DNA of 60,518 nt, taken from the NCBI GenBank assembly GCA_947454235.1, contig CANGIY010000020.1, positions 2,501-63,018 of the forward strand, given 5' to 3'. This document shows positions 1 to 9,236 of the stretch, one piece after another; within the stretch, counting starts at the first letter, position 1, and each line of letters starts with the position of its first letter. Origin of the DNA: Chitinophagaceae bacterium. GTDB lineage: Bacteria; Bacteroidota; Bacteroidia; Chitinophagales; Chitinophagaceae. The notes under the pieces are model-generated. The model did not search any database. It saw nothing but the letters and a program-made list of their open reading frames with translations, and was not told where the DNA came from. A program made the position numbers and the translations under genes.

Positions 1-1255
1 TACACCCGGCACTAATAGCCCTTACAGAGAACGTAGCATAGAAGAAAACCTTCGCCTGTTTCAGGAAATGAGGGATGGTAAATACCAGGACGGAGAAAAA
101 ACGTTGCGTGCTAAAATTGATATGGCTCACCCTAACCTCTTGTTGCGCGACCCATTGATGTATCGTATTAAACACGCGCATCACCACCGTACAGGCGACA
201 AATGGTGCATCTACCCTATGTACGATTACGCACACGGTCAAAGTGATTCTATTGAACAAATCACACATTCTATATGTACGCTGGAATTCATCCATCACCG
301 CCCTCTTTACAACTGGTTCATTGAGCAATTAGGCATATTCCCGTCACACCAATACGAATTTGCGCGCCGCAACCTTACTTATACAGTAATGAGCAAGCGT
401 AAATTATTGCAATTAGTGAATGAAAAACACGTAGCAGGTTGGGATGACCCACGAATGCCAACGGTGAGCGGAATGCGGAGAAGGGGTTACCCGGCAGCTG
501 CACTTCGGCAGTTTTGTGATACTGTAGGTATTGCCAAGCGTGAAAATATTGTAGACGTTGGACTACTGGAGTTTTGTGTACGTGAACAACTCAACCAAAC
601 TGCCGACCGCGTGATGGCAGTGCTTGACCCTGTTAAGCTCACAATCTCTAACTACTCGTTGGGCGAAGAGTGGATGGAAATTGAGAACAATCCCGAAACG
701 CCCAATGGAACACGTAAAGTGCCATTTAGTAAAGAACTGTGGATTGAACGCGAAGACTTTATGGAAGTTGCGCCTAAGAAATACTTCCGCCTGGCACCAG
801 ACATGATGGTGCGCCTAAAAGGTGCTTACATCGTTAAGTGCGACGACTTCAAAAAAGACGAGAACGGTAACATCATTGAGATTATTTGCAGCTACATTCC
901 TGAAAGCAGGAGCGGATCTGATACAAGCGGCATACATGTAAAAGGCACTATCCACTGGGTAAGCATACCACATGCAAAAACAGCAGAAGTGCGTATGTAC
1001 GACCGTCTTTTCAAGGTTGAAGACCCATCGAGCGAAGACGGTGACTTTAAAGACTACATTAACCCCGATTCGTTGCACATTCTACCAAACGTGTATATTG
1101 AACACGCGCTCGGTTCTGCGACTTCCGGACAAAGTTTCCAGTTCATACGTAAAGGATACTTTAGTGTAGATGCCGACTCAACTGCCGATAAATTAATCTT
1201 TAACCGCACAGTTACATTGAAAGATTCGTGGGCGAAAGAAGTAAAAAAAGGCTAG
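1..1255 (+). CDS. glnS: Glutaminyl-tRNA synthetase, 3' part (5' end outside window)
   Basis: Class I aminoacyl-tRNA synthetase that charges tRNA-Gln with glutamine in the cytoplasm. The frame is open from base 2 and begins inside the catalytic domain ([17 protein letters not shown]), so the first in-frame ATG at 68 is not the start. Visible signatures are the KMSKS-type loop MSKRK near base 390, the following [19 protein letters not shown] block, and the two C-terminal beta-barrel anticodon-binding domains, ending in [16 protein letters not shown] as usual for GlnRS. About 417 of the usual ~550 residues are present. A strong terminator follows 27 bases after the stop, so the transcription unit ends here. 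Identification is very secure. Confidence 0.97.
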   Translation, partial: TPGTNSPYRERSIEENLRLFQEMRDGKYQDGEKTLRAKIDMAHPNLLLRDPLMYRIKHAHHHRTGDKWCIYPMYDYAHGQSDSIEQITHSICTLEFIHHRPLYNWFIEQLGIFPSHQYEFARRNLTYTVMSKRKLLQLVNEKHVAGWDDPRMPTVSGMRRRGYPAAALRQFCDTVGIAKRENIVDVGLLEFCVREQLNQTADRVMAVLDPVKLTISNYSLGEEWMEIENNPETPNGTRKVPFSKELWIEREDFMEVAPKKYFRLAPDMMVRLKGAYIVKCDDFKKDENGNIIEIICSYIPESRSGSDTSGIHVKGTIHWVSIPHAKTAEVRMYDRLFKVEDPSSEDGDFKDYINPDSLHILPNVYIEHALGSATSGQSFQFIRKGYFSVDADSTADKLIFNRTVTLKDSWAKEVKKG

Positions 1256-1585
1256 ATATAATTTTCAATACAACATTTTTAGAAAGGGGCAACTTGTTGA
1301 ATCAAGTTGCCCCTTTTGCTTATGGAACATAAACAAAATTTCACATCAATAAAATACCTATTCAATTCAATTCGGGCTATCAATGTTTTACGCCAATTAA
1401 CCTGAAAATACTTAATATATAAAAAGGATACACCAAAAATCATTGTATCATTTTACAAACAATTGACACTGGCAAATGCACGCCAGCACTCGATTCTGAC
1501 CAAAAAATACTACCTTGGATATATGTAAATGTGAGTACTTTTCATTAAATTCGTATAGGTTTTATCTTTAAAAAAACAATGCGTC
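1256..1585. other. Intergenic region glnS - PAS kinase
   Basis: Apart from the glnS terminator this 330-base stretch is AT-rich and holds no credible ORF or RNA gene. It must carry the promoter of the kinase at 1586. A weak match to the Bacteroidota -7 box (TAGGTTTT, 1556-1563) is present, without a clear -33 box. Confidence 0.5.
1283..1317 (+). terminator. Rho-independent terminator of glnS
   Basis: A perfect 14-bp stem (1283-1296 with 1303-1316) encloses the 6-base loop TTGAAT, with T residues at the 3' side. It lies directly downstream of the glnS stop. Confidence 0.85.
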
Positions 1586-2680
1586 ATGCCCAATCTTAGC
1601 CTTTCAGTTTTATTTGCTGCAAAAGCATTTGAAGTACTACCCGACGCATTGTTGGTTGTTGATGAATTAGGTGTCATTCAAAAAGTGAACGAATCGGTTT
1701 TTCCCGTGTTCGGATATAGGGATTTTGAACTGGTGGGCAAAACAATAGACATTTTAATGCCGGGTTCCGTTCGTGATGGACATAGATCTAATGTCTCGAA
1801 GTATTTTTCTGACCCACAAAGCCGAAAGATGGGTAGCGGACTGCAATTAAAGGCAGTACACAAGAATGGCGTTGAGATCTTCGTTGATATTTCTCTTCAT
1901 CCGGTTGAATCGAACAAAGGATTGTTCGTGTTGGTGTTTATACGCGATGTTTCAGAAAAACAACAACTGCTGGAAACGGTTGAAAAATTAACAGAAGTAA
2001 GAGAAGAACTTGAAAAGTTTACCTACACACTCACCCACGATTTGAGAGCACCCCTTAACAGAGTTATGAGCCTTTCCCAAATGATGAATTCTGAAATAGA
2101 CGAGAATAATCTGGAAGAAATAAAAGAACTCTCGAATTTCATTTCCGATAGTGTTTCAAGTATTGATACACTTATACAAGGCGTACTCAAGTACTCGAGT
2201 TCAAAAATAATGAGGTCGGAAATTAAAGAAGATGTAGACCTTAACAACACTATTCAGGAACTTATACATTTGATTGCGATTCCTGCACACTTTAAAATTG
2301 AAATTCCTCAAAAACTACCTACCGTTTTTGCCAACAAAACTGCGATGCTCCAGCTTTTCATGAATTTGATTAGCAATTCCATAAGTCACAACGAAAAAGC
2401 TGAAGGCTTGATAAGGATCACCCATACCGAAAACCATGAATTTTTCGAGTTTTCATTTGCCGACAATGGCAAACCTATTCCCGAAATTAAGAAGCAAAAG
2501 CTTTTTGACCTCCAGACTCAAATGAAAACACTGTCCAATAACGAGCGTCATGGGTTTGGACTCAGCATTATTAAAGAAATTGTTCACTCTAATAAAGCGC
2601 AGAAAATTTGGGTGAATGACAATGATTTAGGCGGCACCACATTCAATTTTACCTGGCTCAAGAACTCAACTATTACTTAA
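1586..2680 (+). CDS. Soluble PAS-domain sensor histidine kinase
   Basis: Predicted two-component sensor kinase of 364 residues without signal peptide or membrane segment, so a cytoplasmic sensor. An N-terminal PAS domain (about residues 12-130, ending FIRDVSEKQQ) is followed by a HisKA dimerisation helix with the phospho-acceptor His151 in THDLRAPLNR. A HATPase_c domain follows with N-box (LISNSISHN), G1 (FADNGKPIPE) and G2 (HGFGLSIIKEI) motifs. The ligand is not predictable; PAS domains bind haem, flavin or small molecules. No response regulator is adjacent, so the partner is elsewhere. The last 15 bases overlap tail to tail with the end of the large kinase on the other strand. Confidence 0.9.
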   Translation: MPNLSLSVLFAAKAFEVLPDALLVVDELGVIQKVNESVFPVFGYRDFELVGKTIDILMPGSVRDGHRSNVSKYFSDPQSRKMGSGLQLKAVHKNGVEIFVDISLHPVESNKGLFVLVFIRDVSEKQQLLETVEKLTEVREELEKFTYTLTHDLRAPLNRVMSLSQMMNSEIDENNLEEIKELSNFISDSVSSIDTLIQGVLKYSSSKIMRSEIKEDVDLNNTIQELIHLIAIPAHFKIEIPQKLPTVFANKTAMLQLFMNLISNSISHNEKAEGLIRITHTENHEFFEFSFADNGKPIPEIKKQKLFDLQTQMKTLSNNERHGFGLSIIKEIVHSNKAQKIWVNDNDLGGTTFNFTWLKNSTIT

Positions 2681-5600
2681 TGGCAGCTTAATGTAAAATG
2701 TGGTTCCTTCATTTTGTTGGGTCTCGAACCAAATCTCACCTTTCCAGAACTCAATTATCTTACGCGTCATGGCAAGCCCCAAACCCGTACCTGAGCTTTT
2801 GGTAGTGAAATATGGCTGGAAAATGCGTTGAGCTGCCTCATCGTCAATACCTGAACCATTGTCGGTAAACGCGATGGTTACAAAGCCTTCTTCGAATGAT
2901 GTTGCAATGGTTATTTCACCGTTGCGCTCTTCAGGTATAGCCTGTTTGGCATTTTCAAGAATGTTGGTAAATACCCGCAACAACTGGCTTTTGTCAGAGA
3001 TCACCATGATTTTATTGGTGTTCATTTGAAATGACACTTTCAGATCTTCGGTGTTGAGATACAGCTCTGCGGCAGTACGCAATAATTCAGCAACATTCAA
3101 CAAGTCAGGCTTGGCTTCCGGCATCTTCGCAAAATTGGAGAACTCTGAAGCTATGTATGAAAGGTTGTCAATCTGTTCAATAATAGATTCTGAAACCCGC
3201 TCTGTGAGTTCTTTTACATTTGGCTGGTTGTTCTTCATTGCCTGCCTCAGATACTGGATATTGAGTTTCATTGGGGTGAGCGGGTTCTTGATTTCATGGG
3301 CCACCTGACGCGCCATTTCACGCCACGCCATTTCACGCTCGTTTTGTGCCAGCCTACGCGCATTCTCCTCTACCTTCATCACCATCTTATTGTATTCAGC
3401 TACCAGCCTGCCAATTTCATCGTCAGAGCTCCATTCAATACGCTCGTTTTTATCAAGGTTTAGTTTATCAAATTGCTTGATAATGAGGTCGAAACTTCGC
3501 GTTAAACCTCTGGTTACAATTACCGTGAACAAACTCGACGCCAGGAAGATAAATGCATACAGGTTGATAAGGGTAATTACGATGCTAGATACCTGAAAAT
3601 CGAGGTCTTTTTCTGATGAGAAAAACGGTACATTAATGAATGCGAGAGTGGCGCCGCCTTCGTCACGAATGGGCTGGTATGCCGATTGGTAGTTCAATGT
3701 GCCCGCACGCTCGCGCTGAATAACCAATGACTTACCCAAATTGTTCAATTCGAAAAATGCATCGGGGCGCATCTTGCGACTGATTAGTCCTTTATCGTAG
3801 ATTTCATCCTGCGAAGACGCCAGTAAATTACCGTCATTGTCGTAAAAATTAATGTCAATGTGCTGATTGGTCGCGAACTGAGCTAATACAGTCCTGAATT
3901 CGGCAGAGCGGCTTACTGTGTCAAAATTACTGATAGAACCGAACGCACTGCGCGAAGAAAGATATTCGGTAACCGCCGATTTCGCATTTTCAAGCGACGC
4001 CTTGAACTTGCTCTCATTGGTGCTGCGGTATTCGGTAACAAAAAAAGTAATAGTAGCATACCCCACCAGCAAGAACGAAATAAATACAATAACCAGCAAT
4101 GCCACGTGCACCTTCCTGCGCAGTGTCATCTTATAAAATTTGCGTGAGAAGAAACGCCTAATATCGTGAAGTAGCAAAAGCTTGTACAAATAGATAAGCA
4201 ACGCTATAACTACCTGTAAACCGAAGATGTAAGAAAACAATGTCATTGCCTCAATGGCAGTATCGTGGTAGTGTACAATTACATATACCCGGTTCTTATT
4301 TGCCGATTGAAGATACATGGTGTTGACACCATTCTCATCGATATAAATAGGTTGGTTTTCTTTCAGGTTTACTTTTTTCAACCAAACCGGGAACGGATAA
4401 TCGTTGGTTTGGCGAAGTAGCTTGTTGTTTACATATACCGCATAAGCATACTCATGTGCATCGATATTGGTGAAATCAGAAACCGGTTGCAGCAACTCGG
4501 GATAAACGGCACCTTGTGCATCCTTTTTTTGCTCCAGATTCATGACGACATGCCCAGCAACGGTATTCACAGAGTCGTAGTAAACATTGAAAGTATGAAT
4601 GTAGTAATGTCGGTCGTTAATGGATACCCTATAAGAAAGAAACGGTGATTCGGTAAAATCTGATTCTTCCTTCTCTCTTGTATGTGTTTGATATGAACTG
4701 GTATCAATGTTGAACAATGGGTTTTCTGCCTTATCGTAGATGTACAGCTTGAGCTTGTACCTGCTCAACGGCCCTGTCATGTACGACGTTTCAAGGTGTT
4801 GTTCCAACGACTTACGTGTGCCGGGAGCAGGGTTTTTAACGAAGGCTAGTACTGCTTTATCAAATTGTAGCTTTTTAGCGGTTGCCTCAAAGTTGTATTC
4901 GAGCAAGTTATCGCGCTTCTCAGCCAACTTTTGTTCGGCGAATGCCTGACGGTTGCCTTTTTCTTTTAGGTCGTTATAATACCATACCAGCCCCGTACCA
5001 AAAGAACAAACAATGAGTGCCCAAACCAGCATGTGCGGCGCAAACACCCGCGATGTAAGACTATAACCCGGTATATCGCACAACATCATGAACACCAACA
5101 CCGAAAGACTCATACCCCAAAGAAAATCTTCGGAGGTGACAGGTTCAAAGTAATAAAACGTGTAGGCTATAACAGCGAACAGCAAATATTTAACCCACTT
5201 ATGACTGATGTATAGATTAATGCGGCAATTGGCAAGATACACCGCCAGGCACCAGATAGCTGTAATACCTATTATAGCCAAAAGCCCTACAATGGTGTAG
5301 GCATTGATTTCGTAAAAATGGGTAACATGAAACGATATTTTCGAGTCGATGATGATACTGCTCACCACATAAGTAAACAGAGCAGAAACAATGGGAATTG
5401 CAATGATGTAAAGCCCCCCGAAGATCCAGGAGAACAATGGTGAAAGCTTGATTTTCAATGGTGTTTTGTACCCTACAAACCTAATAATGTACACCAGCCA
5501 CCACAGCATATACCCCATAACAATAAACAGATCGCCGAGGGTAGAAAGAATGGAGTCGGAAGAAAATAACTGCGGTGAGAATATATGCAGCTCTTCCAAA

Positions 5601-6397
5601 TGAAAGGGTAATCCCAGTTTACGCTGTAGTACGGCAACACCACCAATTGTAAGCGTTACAGCGGTCAGTTTTTCCCAATCGCTGCGTTTACGAATGAGGT
5701 ACGAAAGCATTTTTTGCAGCCATGTACCTGTTGCGAGTGCCGCTAGAATAACGGTGATAATCATCCACCAGTCTGGCTCCCAAAGCTGAATCTCAGATGT
5801 GTTGAAAACGATATCAGCCACCTGTGTTTTTCCATCAATGGTTAAAGGAAAATGTTCTCCGGATAAACGGGTGTCGTTAGAAATTTTAGTGCCTGTAGGT
5901 ATCAATTCCGACGCCACAAAGTGCGACTTCAGGTATTGATTTTCTATTGGGTACGAAATATAAACGGGTATCAGCGTAACCAACTTCACCGATTTATTGG
6001 TGGGATCAGGGTAAAAATATTGCCTTATGAAAGTGCCCTTGGCATTGCGCCTAACCGCTATTTCGCCTGAAATGGAATCGTTTTCAGCAGCTATCACTGA
6101 ATTGTTGCTCCAGAAAAACAGACTACCGCTGTTGTAGGCATAGGTGTAAAAAGGCAGTTGTTTTATTTTCTTGATGTCGGTCTCACTCAGCGAATCGTTG
6201 ACAATTCGGGTGATGAGTTTTTTATCAGTAATAAATTCCTGGTACTCTTTATTGGCGTCCTGAGTGGCTTTGTTAATGGTTTTCGCCATTTCGGCAGGCA
6301 ACATTTCTGACCTGTGTGCGTGGAAGTGGAAGAAGTTGATAGTCCACAACAACGCAGCAACAAGTGCCCAGCCGGTAAATGGGAATTTTTTGAACAT
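2666..6397 (-). CDS. Giant multi-span NtrY-like sensor histidine kinase
   Basis: Membrane sensor kinase of 1243 residues, far longer than the ~700 of NtrY. The N-terminal ~760 residues hold a first membrane helix, an extracytoplasmic loop, a bundle of hydrophobic helices (about 215-480), a second large loop and a helix near 730. A second module of helix (VHVALLVIVFISFLLVG), extracytoplasmic sensor region, helix, HAMP (about 965-1015), HisKA and HATPase_c resembles NtrY. The phosphorylation site is about His1034 in QVAHEIKNPLTP, with the preceding AWREMARQ typical of NtrY. ATP-binding motifs are FTNILENAKQA, TDNGSGID and GTGLGLAMTRKI. It starts 2 bases after the mazG stop, so the two are cotranscribed. 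The signal sensed is unknown and no response regulator is nearby. Confidence 0.92.
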   Translation of the reverse strand: MFKKFPFTGWALVAALLWTINFFHFHAHRSEMLPAEMAKTINKATQDANKEYQEFITDKKLITRIVNDSLSETDIKKIKQLPFYTYAYNSGSLFFWSNNSVIAAENDSISGEIAVRRNAKGTFIRQYFYPDPTNKSVKLVTLIPVYISYPIENQYLKSHFVASELIPTGTKISNDTRLSGEHFPLTIDGKTQVADIVFNTSEIQLWEPDWWMIITVILAALATGTWLQKMLSYLIRKRSDWEKLTAVTLTIGGVAVLQRKLGLPFHLEELHIFSPQLFSSDSILSTLGDLFIVMGYMLWWLVYIIRFVGYKTPLKIKLSPLFSWIFGGLYIIAIPIVSALFTYVVSSIIIDSKISFHVTHFYEINAYTIVGLLAIIGITAIWCLAVYLANCRINLYISHKWVKYLLFAVIAYTFYYFEPVTSEDFLWGMSLSVLVFMMLCDIPGYSLTSRVFAPHMLVWALIVCSFGTGLVWYYNDLKEKGNRQAFAEQKLAEKRDNLLEYNFEATAKKLQFDKAVLAFVKNPAPGTRKSLEQHLETSYMTGPLSRYKLKLYIYDKAENPLFNIDTSSYQTHTREKEESDFTESPFLSYRVSINDRHYYIHTFNVYYDSVNTVAGHVVMNLEQKKDAQGAVYPELLQPVSDFTNIDAHEYAYAVYVNNKLLRQTNDYPFPVWLKKVNLKENQPIYIDENGVNTMYLQSANKNRVYVIVHYHDTAIEAMTLFSYIFGLQVVIALLIYLYKLLLLHDIRRFFSRKFYKMTLRRKVHVALLVIVFISFLLVGYATITFFVTEYRSTNESKFKASLENAKSAVTEYLSSRSAFGSISNFDTVSRSAEFRTVLAQFATNQHIDINFYDNDGNLLASSQDEIYDKGLISRKMRPDAFFELNNLGKSLVIQRERAGTLNYQSAYQPIRDEGGATLAFINVPFFSSEKDLDFQVSSIVITLINLYAFIFLASSLFTVIVTRGLTRSFDLIIKQFDKLNLDKNERIEWSSDDEIGRLVAEYNKMVMKVEENARRLAQNEREMAWREMARQVAHEIKNPLTPMKLNIQYLRQAMKNNQPNVKELTERVSESIIEQIDNLSYIASEFSNFAKMPEAKPDLLNVAELLRTAAELYLNTEDLKVSFQMNTNKIMVISDKSQLLRVFTNILENAKQAIPEERNGEITIATSFEEGFVTIAFTDNGSGIDDEAAQRIFQPYFTTKSSGTGLGLAMTRKIIEFWKGEIWFETQQNEGTTFYIKLPLSNS

Positions 6398-6399
6398 TT

Positions 6400-7167
6400 C
6401 TATTCTTCTCTTTTAGCCTGATTCCAAAGTGCATCCATATCCCATAGCCCCATGTCGTGCAACGACTTACCATCATCTGCTGCAAGTTCTTCCATGCGCT
6501 TAAATCGTCTGATGAATTTCTTGTTTGTCTTTTCCAACGCCTGTTCTGGGTCTACATTGGTAAAGCGCGCATAATTGATGAGGGCAAAAAATACATCACC
6601 CATCTCATTTTCTATTTCTGCCTGCTCACCACTTTCAACCGCCTCATATAACTCAGCAATCTCTTCGTCTACTTTCGCCTTTACTTGTTCGGTATTCTCC
6701 CACTCAAATCCCACCGATTTTGTTTTTTCCTGCAAGCGCAACGACTTAATGAGCGCGGGCATAGCCTCAGGCACACCACTCAGTATCGATTTTTTACCTT
6801 CAGCTTGTTTTATTTTCTCCCAGTTTTGCTTTACAGTTTCTTCGTCTTCAGCAACAACCGAGCCATAAACGTGGGGATGGCGGTGTATGAGTTTATTACA
6901 TACGCCTTCAATCACATCTTCAAGGGTAAATTGCTGTTGCTCACTGCCTATTTTTGAATAGAACAGAATGTGCAACAACATATCGCCCAGTTCTTCTTTC
7001 AGTCCTTTCCAGTCTTCACGGGTAATGGTATCTGTTAGCTCATATACTTCTTCCAGTGTTTGTTTGCTCAGCGAGTGAATCGTTTGCTTTTTATCCCAAG
7101 GGCATTTTTCCCTGAGTTCATCCAAAATATCCCTGAGTCGTTGCAGCGAGTTGTTATAAGCCTCCAT
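6400..7167 (-). CDS. mazG: Nucleoside triphosphate pyrophosphohydrolase MazG
   Basis: All-alpha NTP pyrophosphatase that hydrolyses (d)NTPs to NMP and diphosphate and so cleans non-canonical nucleotides from the pool. The 255 residues carry two tandem MazG domains. The first (about 10-110) has CPWDKKQTIHSLSKQTLEEVYE and EELGDMLLHILF, the EExxE...ExxD metal-binding helices. The second (about 150-235) has VDEEIAELYEA and ENEMGDVFFALINYARF. The length matches the family. The ATG at 7167 heads the minus-strand operon with the giant kinase, 2 bases apart. Cytoplasmic. Confidence 0.95.
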   Translation of the reverse strand: MEAYNNSLQRLRDILDELREKCPWDKKQTIHSLSKQTLEEVYELTDTITREDWKGLKEELGDMLLHILFYSKIGSEQQQFTLEDVIEGVCNKLIHRHPHVYGSVVAEDEETVKQNWEKIKQAEGKKSILSGVPEAMPALIKSLRLQEKTKSVGFEWENTEQVKAKVDEEIAELYEAVESGEQAEIENEMGDVFFALINYARFTNVDPEQALEKTNKKFIRRFKRMEELAADDGKSLHDMGLWDMDALWNQAKREE

Positions 7168-7357
7168 AAACCCAAAAATATTTCATTTTAGGGGAATGGG
7201 TGAGAATATTTAGGGGTGGGGCAGAATTTAAACTCTTGAATTGCAACATTACAAGCGTGAATAAACGCTGCCAACTTCATTTTCAATTACTTCATTCAAT
7301 CTCCTTATTGCTCAAGTCTATTTTTTACACGCATAGTTTTATTTTTCTGAATTTCCA

Positions 7358-7389
7358 TTTGTTTTAGTAATTCATTTCATATACATTCG
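7358..7389 (+). promoter_or_regulatory. Candidate Bacteroidota promoter of the decarboxylase-oxidase operon
   Basis: TTTG (7358-7361) is followed after 20 bases by TACATTCG (7382-7389), a 5-of-6 match to the fixed positions of the -7 consensus TAnnTTTG, at the expected spacing. This gives a leader of roughly 80 bases. Confidence 0.4.
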
Positions 7390-7430
7390 TAAACATAATC
7401 TTTTAATCAGCGGTTACAATCATCTTTTAA

Positions 7431-7451
7431 CACAGCCCCAAAAAAGCTGTG
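7431..7451 (+). promoter_or_regulatory. Small leader hairpin upstream of the decarboxylase
   Basis: CACAGC (7431-7436) pairs with GCTGTG across an A-rich loop, about 25 bases before the start codon and inside the predicted leader. It could be a translation-control or stability element. The stem is only 6 bp. Confidence 0.25.
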
Positions 7452-7476
7452 GCTCAACCATTTATTGCTTTTAAAA

Positions 7477-9204
7477 ATGAAATCAAAACAACCAACTCAG
7501 TTTACAGTAGCAGACTACCTGCTTACAAGGCTCAAGCAACTTCAGGTTACTGAAGTATTCCAGATTCCGGGCGACTACGTGAAACACTTTACGCAGGCAC
7601 TAGAACATTTCGATGGTGTAACAGCTATTGGAACCGCCAATGAGCTAGATGCGGCTTATGCTGCCGATGCCTATGCAAGAACCAAGGGACTTGGCGCTGT
7701 ATCGTTACAATATGGTGTAAGCACCTACAGTGCGCTCAATGCTATTGCAGGCGCATGGGTAGAACGCAGCCCCGTGGTTGTGATCAGTGCTACGCCGGGT
7801 GCCGATGCCAGAAACATGACCAACATGTATCAGGTGTTGTTTCACCACTCAACAGGCAACATGGAAGCTGACCAGGAAATCTTTGAACACGTAACCATTG
7901 ATGCTGTTACTTTAAGTACATCGGCTGATGCACCAACCATCATCGACGAATTACTAATCAATGCGCTTACATACCAGCGCCCTGTTTACATTGCCTGCTA
8001 TAAAGAAGTATGGGGCGAACCATGTCCAAAACCCGATAAAAAACCGCTGAAAGCGCGTGTAATGGAAAGCGTACCTGCCGACCTCAACAATGCAGTAACG
8101 CAAGCTTGGAGCATGATTACAGCGTCTAAAAATCCGCTCATTTTTGCAGGTGTTGAAATATTGCGCCACGGGCTTTCAGATTTGTTGCAGGAGTTGATCG
8201 ATGCAAGCGGGTTCCTGTATACCACAACTACGCTCGGCAAAACTGTACTGGACGAAAAAGGAGATAAATTCATAGGCACGTACTCCGACGCTGCTTCTAT
8301 AAGCACAGTAACGCAAACAGTGCAAAATGCTGATATGATTTTGACGCTTGGAGCTATTATCACCGATGACTATTTGTGGTATGTACAGAACAAGTATGCC
8401 CAAACAGTAATTTGCAACGACGATGGCATGCGCGCAGGATATTTCATGTATGAAGGTGTGCGTTTACGTGACTTCATGGAGGCACTCATAAAAATGTTCA
8501 AAGCCAATGCTAAAACATACCCTATCAAAGCAAAAGCACCAGCACAGCCGAAATGGCCTAACCCTTGGAAAGAAAATGAAGACCCTAACTGGGTGAATGA
8601 CGACAGCAAGCTGACTTTCAACAAGTTCTTCCAACATTCAATGAAATACCTCACCGACAACAAAATGCTCGATAAGATTGTATTTACATTGGGTGTAAGC
8701 AGTTCGCTTTACGTTGCTACCAATGCATACGGACTGTATCAGAATAGCTTTATTTCTTCGGCAGCATGGCAGATAGTCGGCTTCGAGACTGGTGCTGCAG
8801 CAGGAGCACAATTGGGCAGCGGTAAACGTGCTATTGCAATAGCGGGTGACGGTGGCTTTATGATGATCTGTCAATCGCTTTCTACTTTGGCTAAATACAA
8901 AATTAATGCTGTCATCTTCGTGATGAGCAATGTAGTTTACGGCATTGAGCAAGTGTATGTTGACATGAATGCATTTAACCCTGGTGATCAAAATAAATTC
9001 GACACATTCGATATTCTTCCTGAATGGGATTATATGGCACTTGCTCAGGCGTTCGGTGCGAATGGAATAAGGGTCCACAATCCTGAAGAACTGAACAATG
9101 CATGGAAAACCATCTCTACTACTCAGGACAAACCAACCCTAGTAGAAGTGGTGATACACAAAAAAGACTTACCGGGACAAATGCAACGCCTCGGTGCTGA
9201 ATAA
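7477..9204 (+). CDS. Thiamine-diphosphate-dependent 2-keto-acid decarboxylase (PDC/IPDC-like)
   Basis: Cytoplasmic ThDP enzyme expected to decarboxylate a 2-keto acid (pyruvate, phenylpyruvate or indolepyruvate class) to an aldehyde. The N-terminal Pyr domain has VADYLLTRLKQL, the catalytic Glu in TANELDAAYAADAYAR, and the His-His pair in LFHHSTGN that marks true decarboxylases. The C-terminal PP domain has the ThDP-Mg motif, GDGGFMMICQ ... MSNVVYG, with SN where NN is usual. Length (575 residues) fits pyruvate/indolepyruvate decarboxylases. ATG 7477 is preferred over an in-frame TTG at 7465. The oxidase gene follows after 32 bases, indicating an operon and suggesting the keto acid is made by that oxidase. 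Substrate not provable here. Confidence 0.88.
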   Translation: MKSKQPTQFTVADYLLTRLKQLQVTEVFQIPGDYVKHFTQALEHFDGVTAIGTANELDAAYAADAYARTKGLGAVSLQYGVSTYSALNAIAGAWVERSPVVVISATPGADARNMTNMYQVLFHHSTGNMEADQEIFEHVTIDAVTLSTSADAPTIIDELLINALTYQRPVYIACYKEVWGEPCPKPDKKPLKARVMESVPADLNNAVTQAWSMITASKNPLIFAGVEILRHGLSDLLQELIDASGFLYTTTTLGKTVLDEKGDKFIGTYSDAASISTVTQTVQNADMILTLGAIITDDYLWYVQNKYAQTVICNDDGMRAGYFMYEGVRLRDFMEALIKMFKANAKTYPIKAKAPAQPKWPNPWKENEDPNWVNDDSKLTFNKFFQHSMKYLTDNKMLDKIVFTLGVSSSLYVATNAYGLYQNSFISSAAWQIVGFETGAAAGAQLGSGKRAIAIAGDGGFMMICQSLSTLAKYKINAVIFVMSNVVYGIEQVYVDMNAFNPGDQNKFDTFDILPEWDYMALAQAFGANGIRVHNPEELNNAWKTISTTQDKPTLVEVVIHKKDLPGQMQRLGAE

Positions 9205-9236
9205 CAATTCTTTACTATAAAATCAAAATCAACGCA

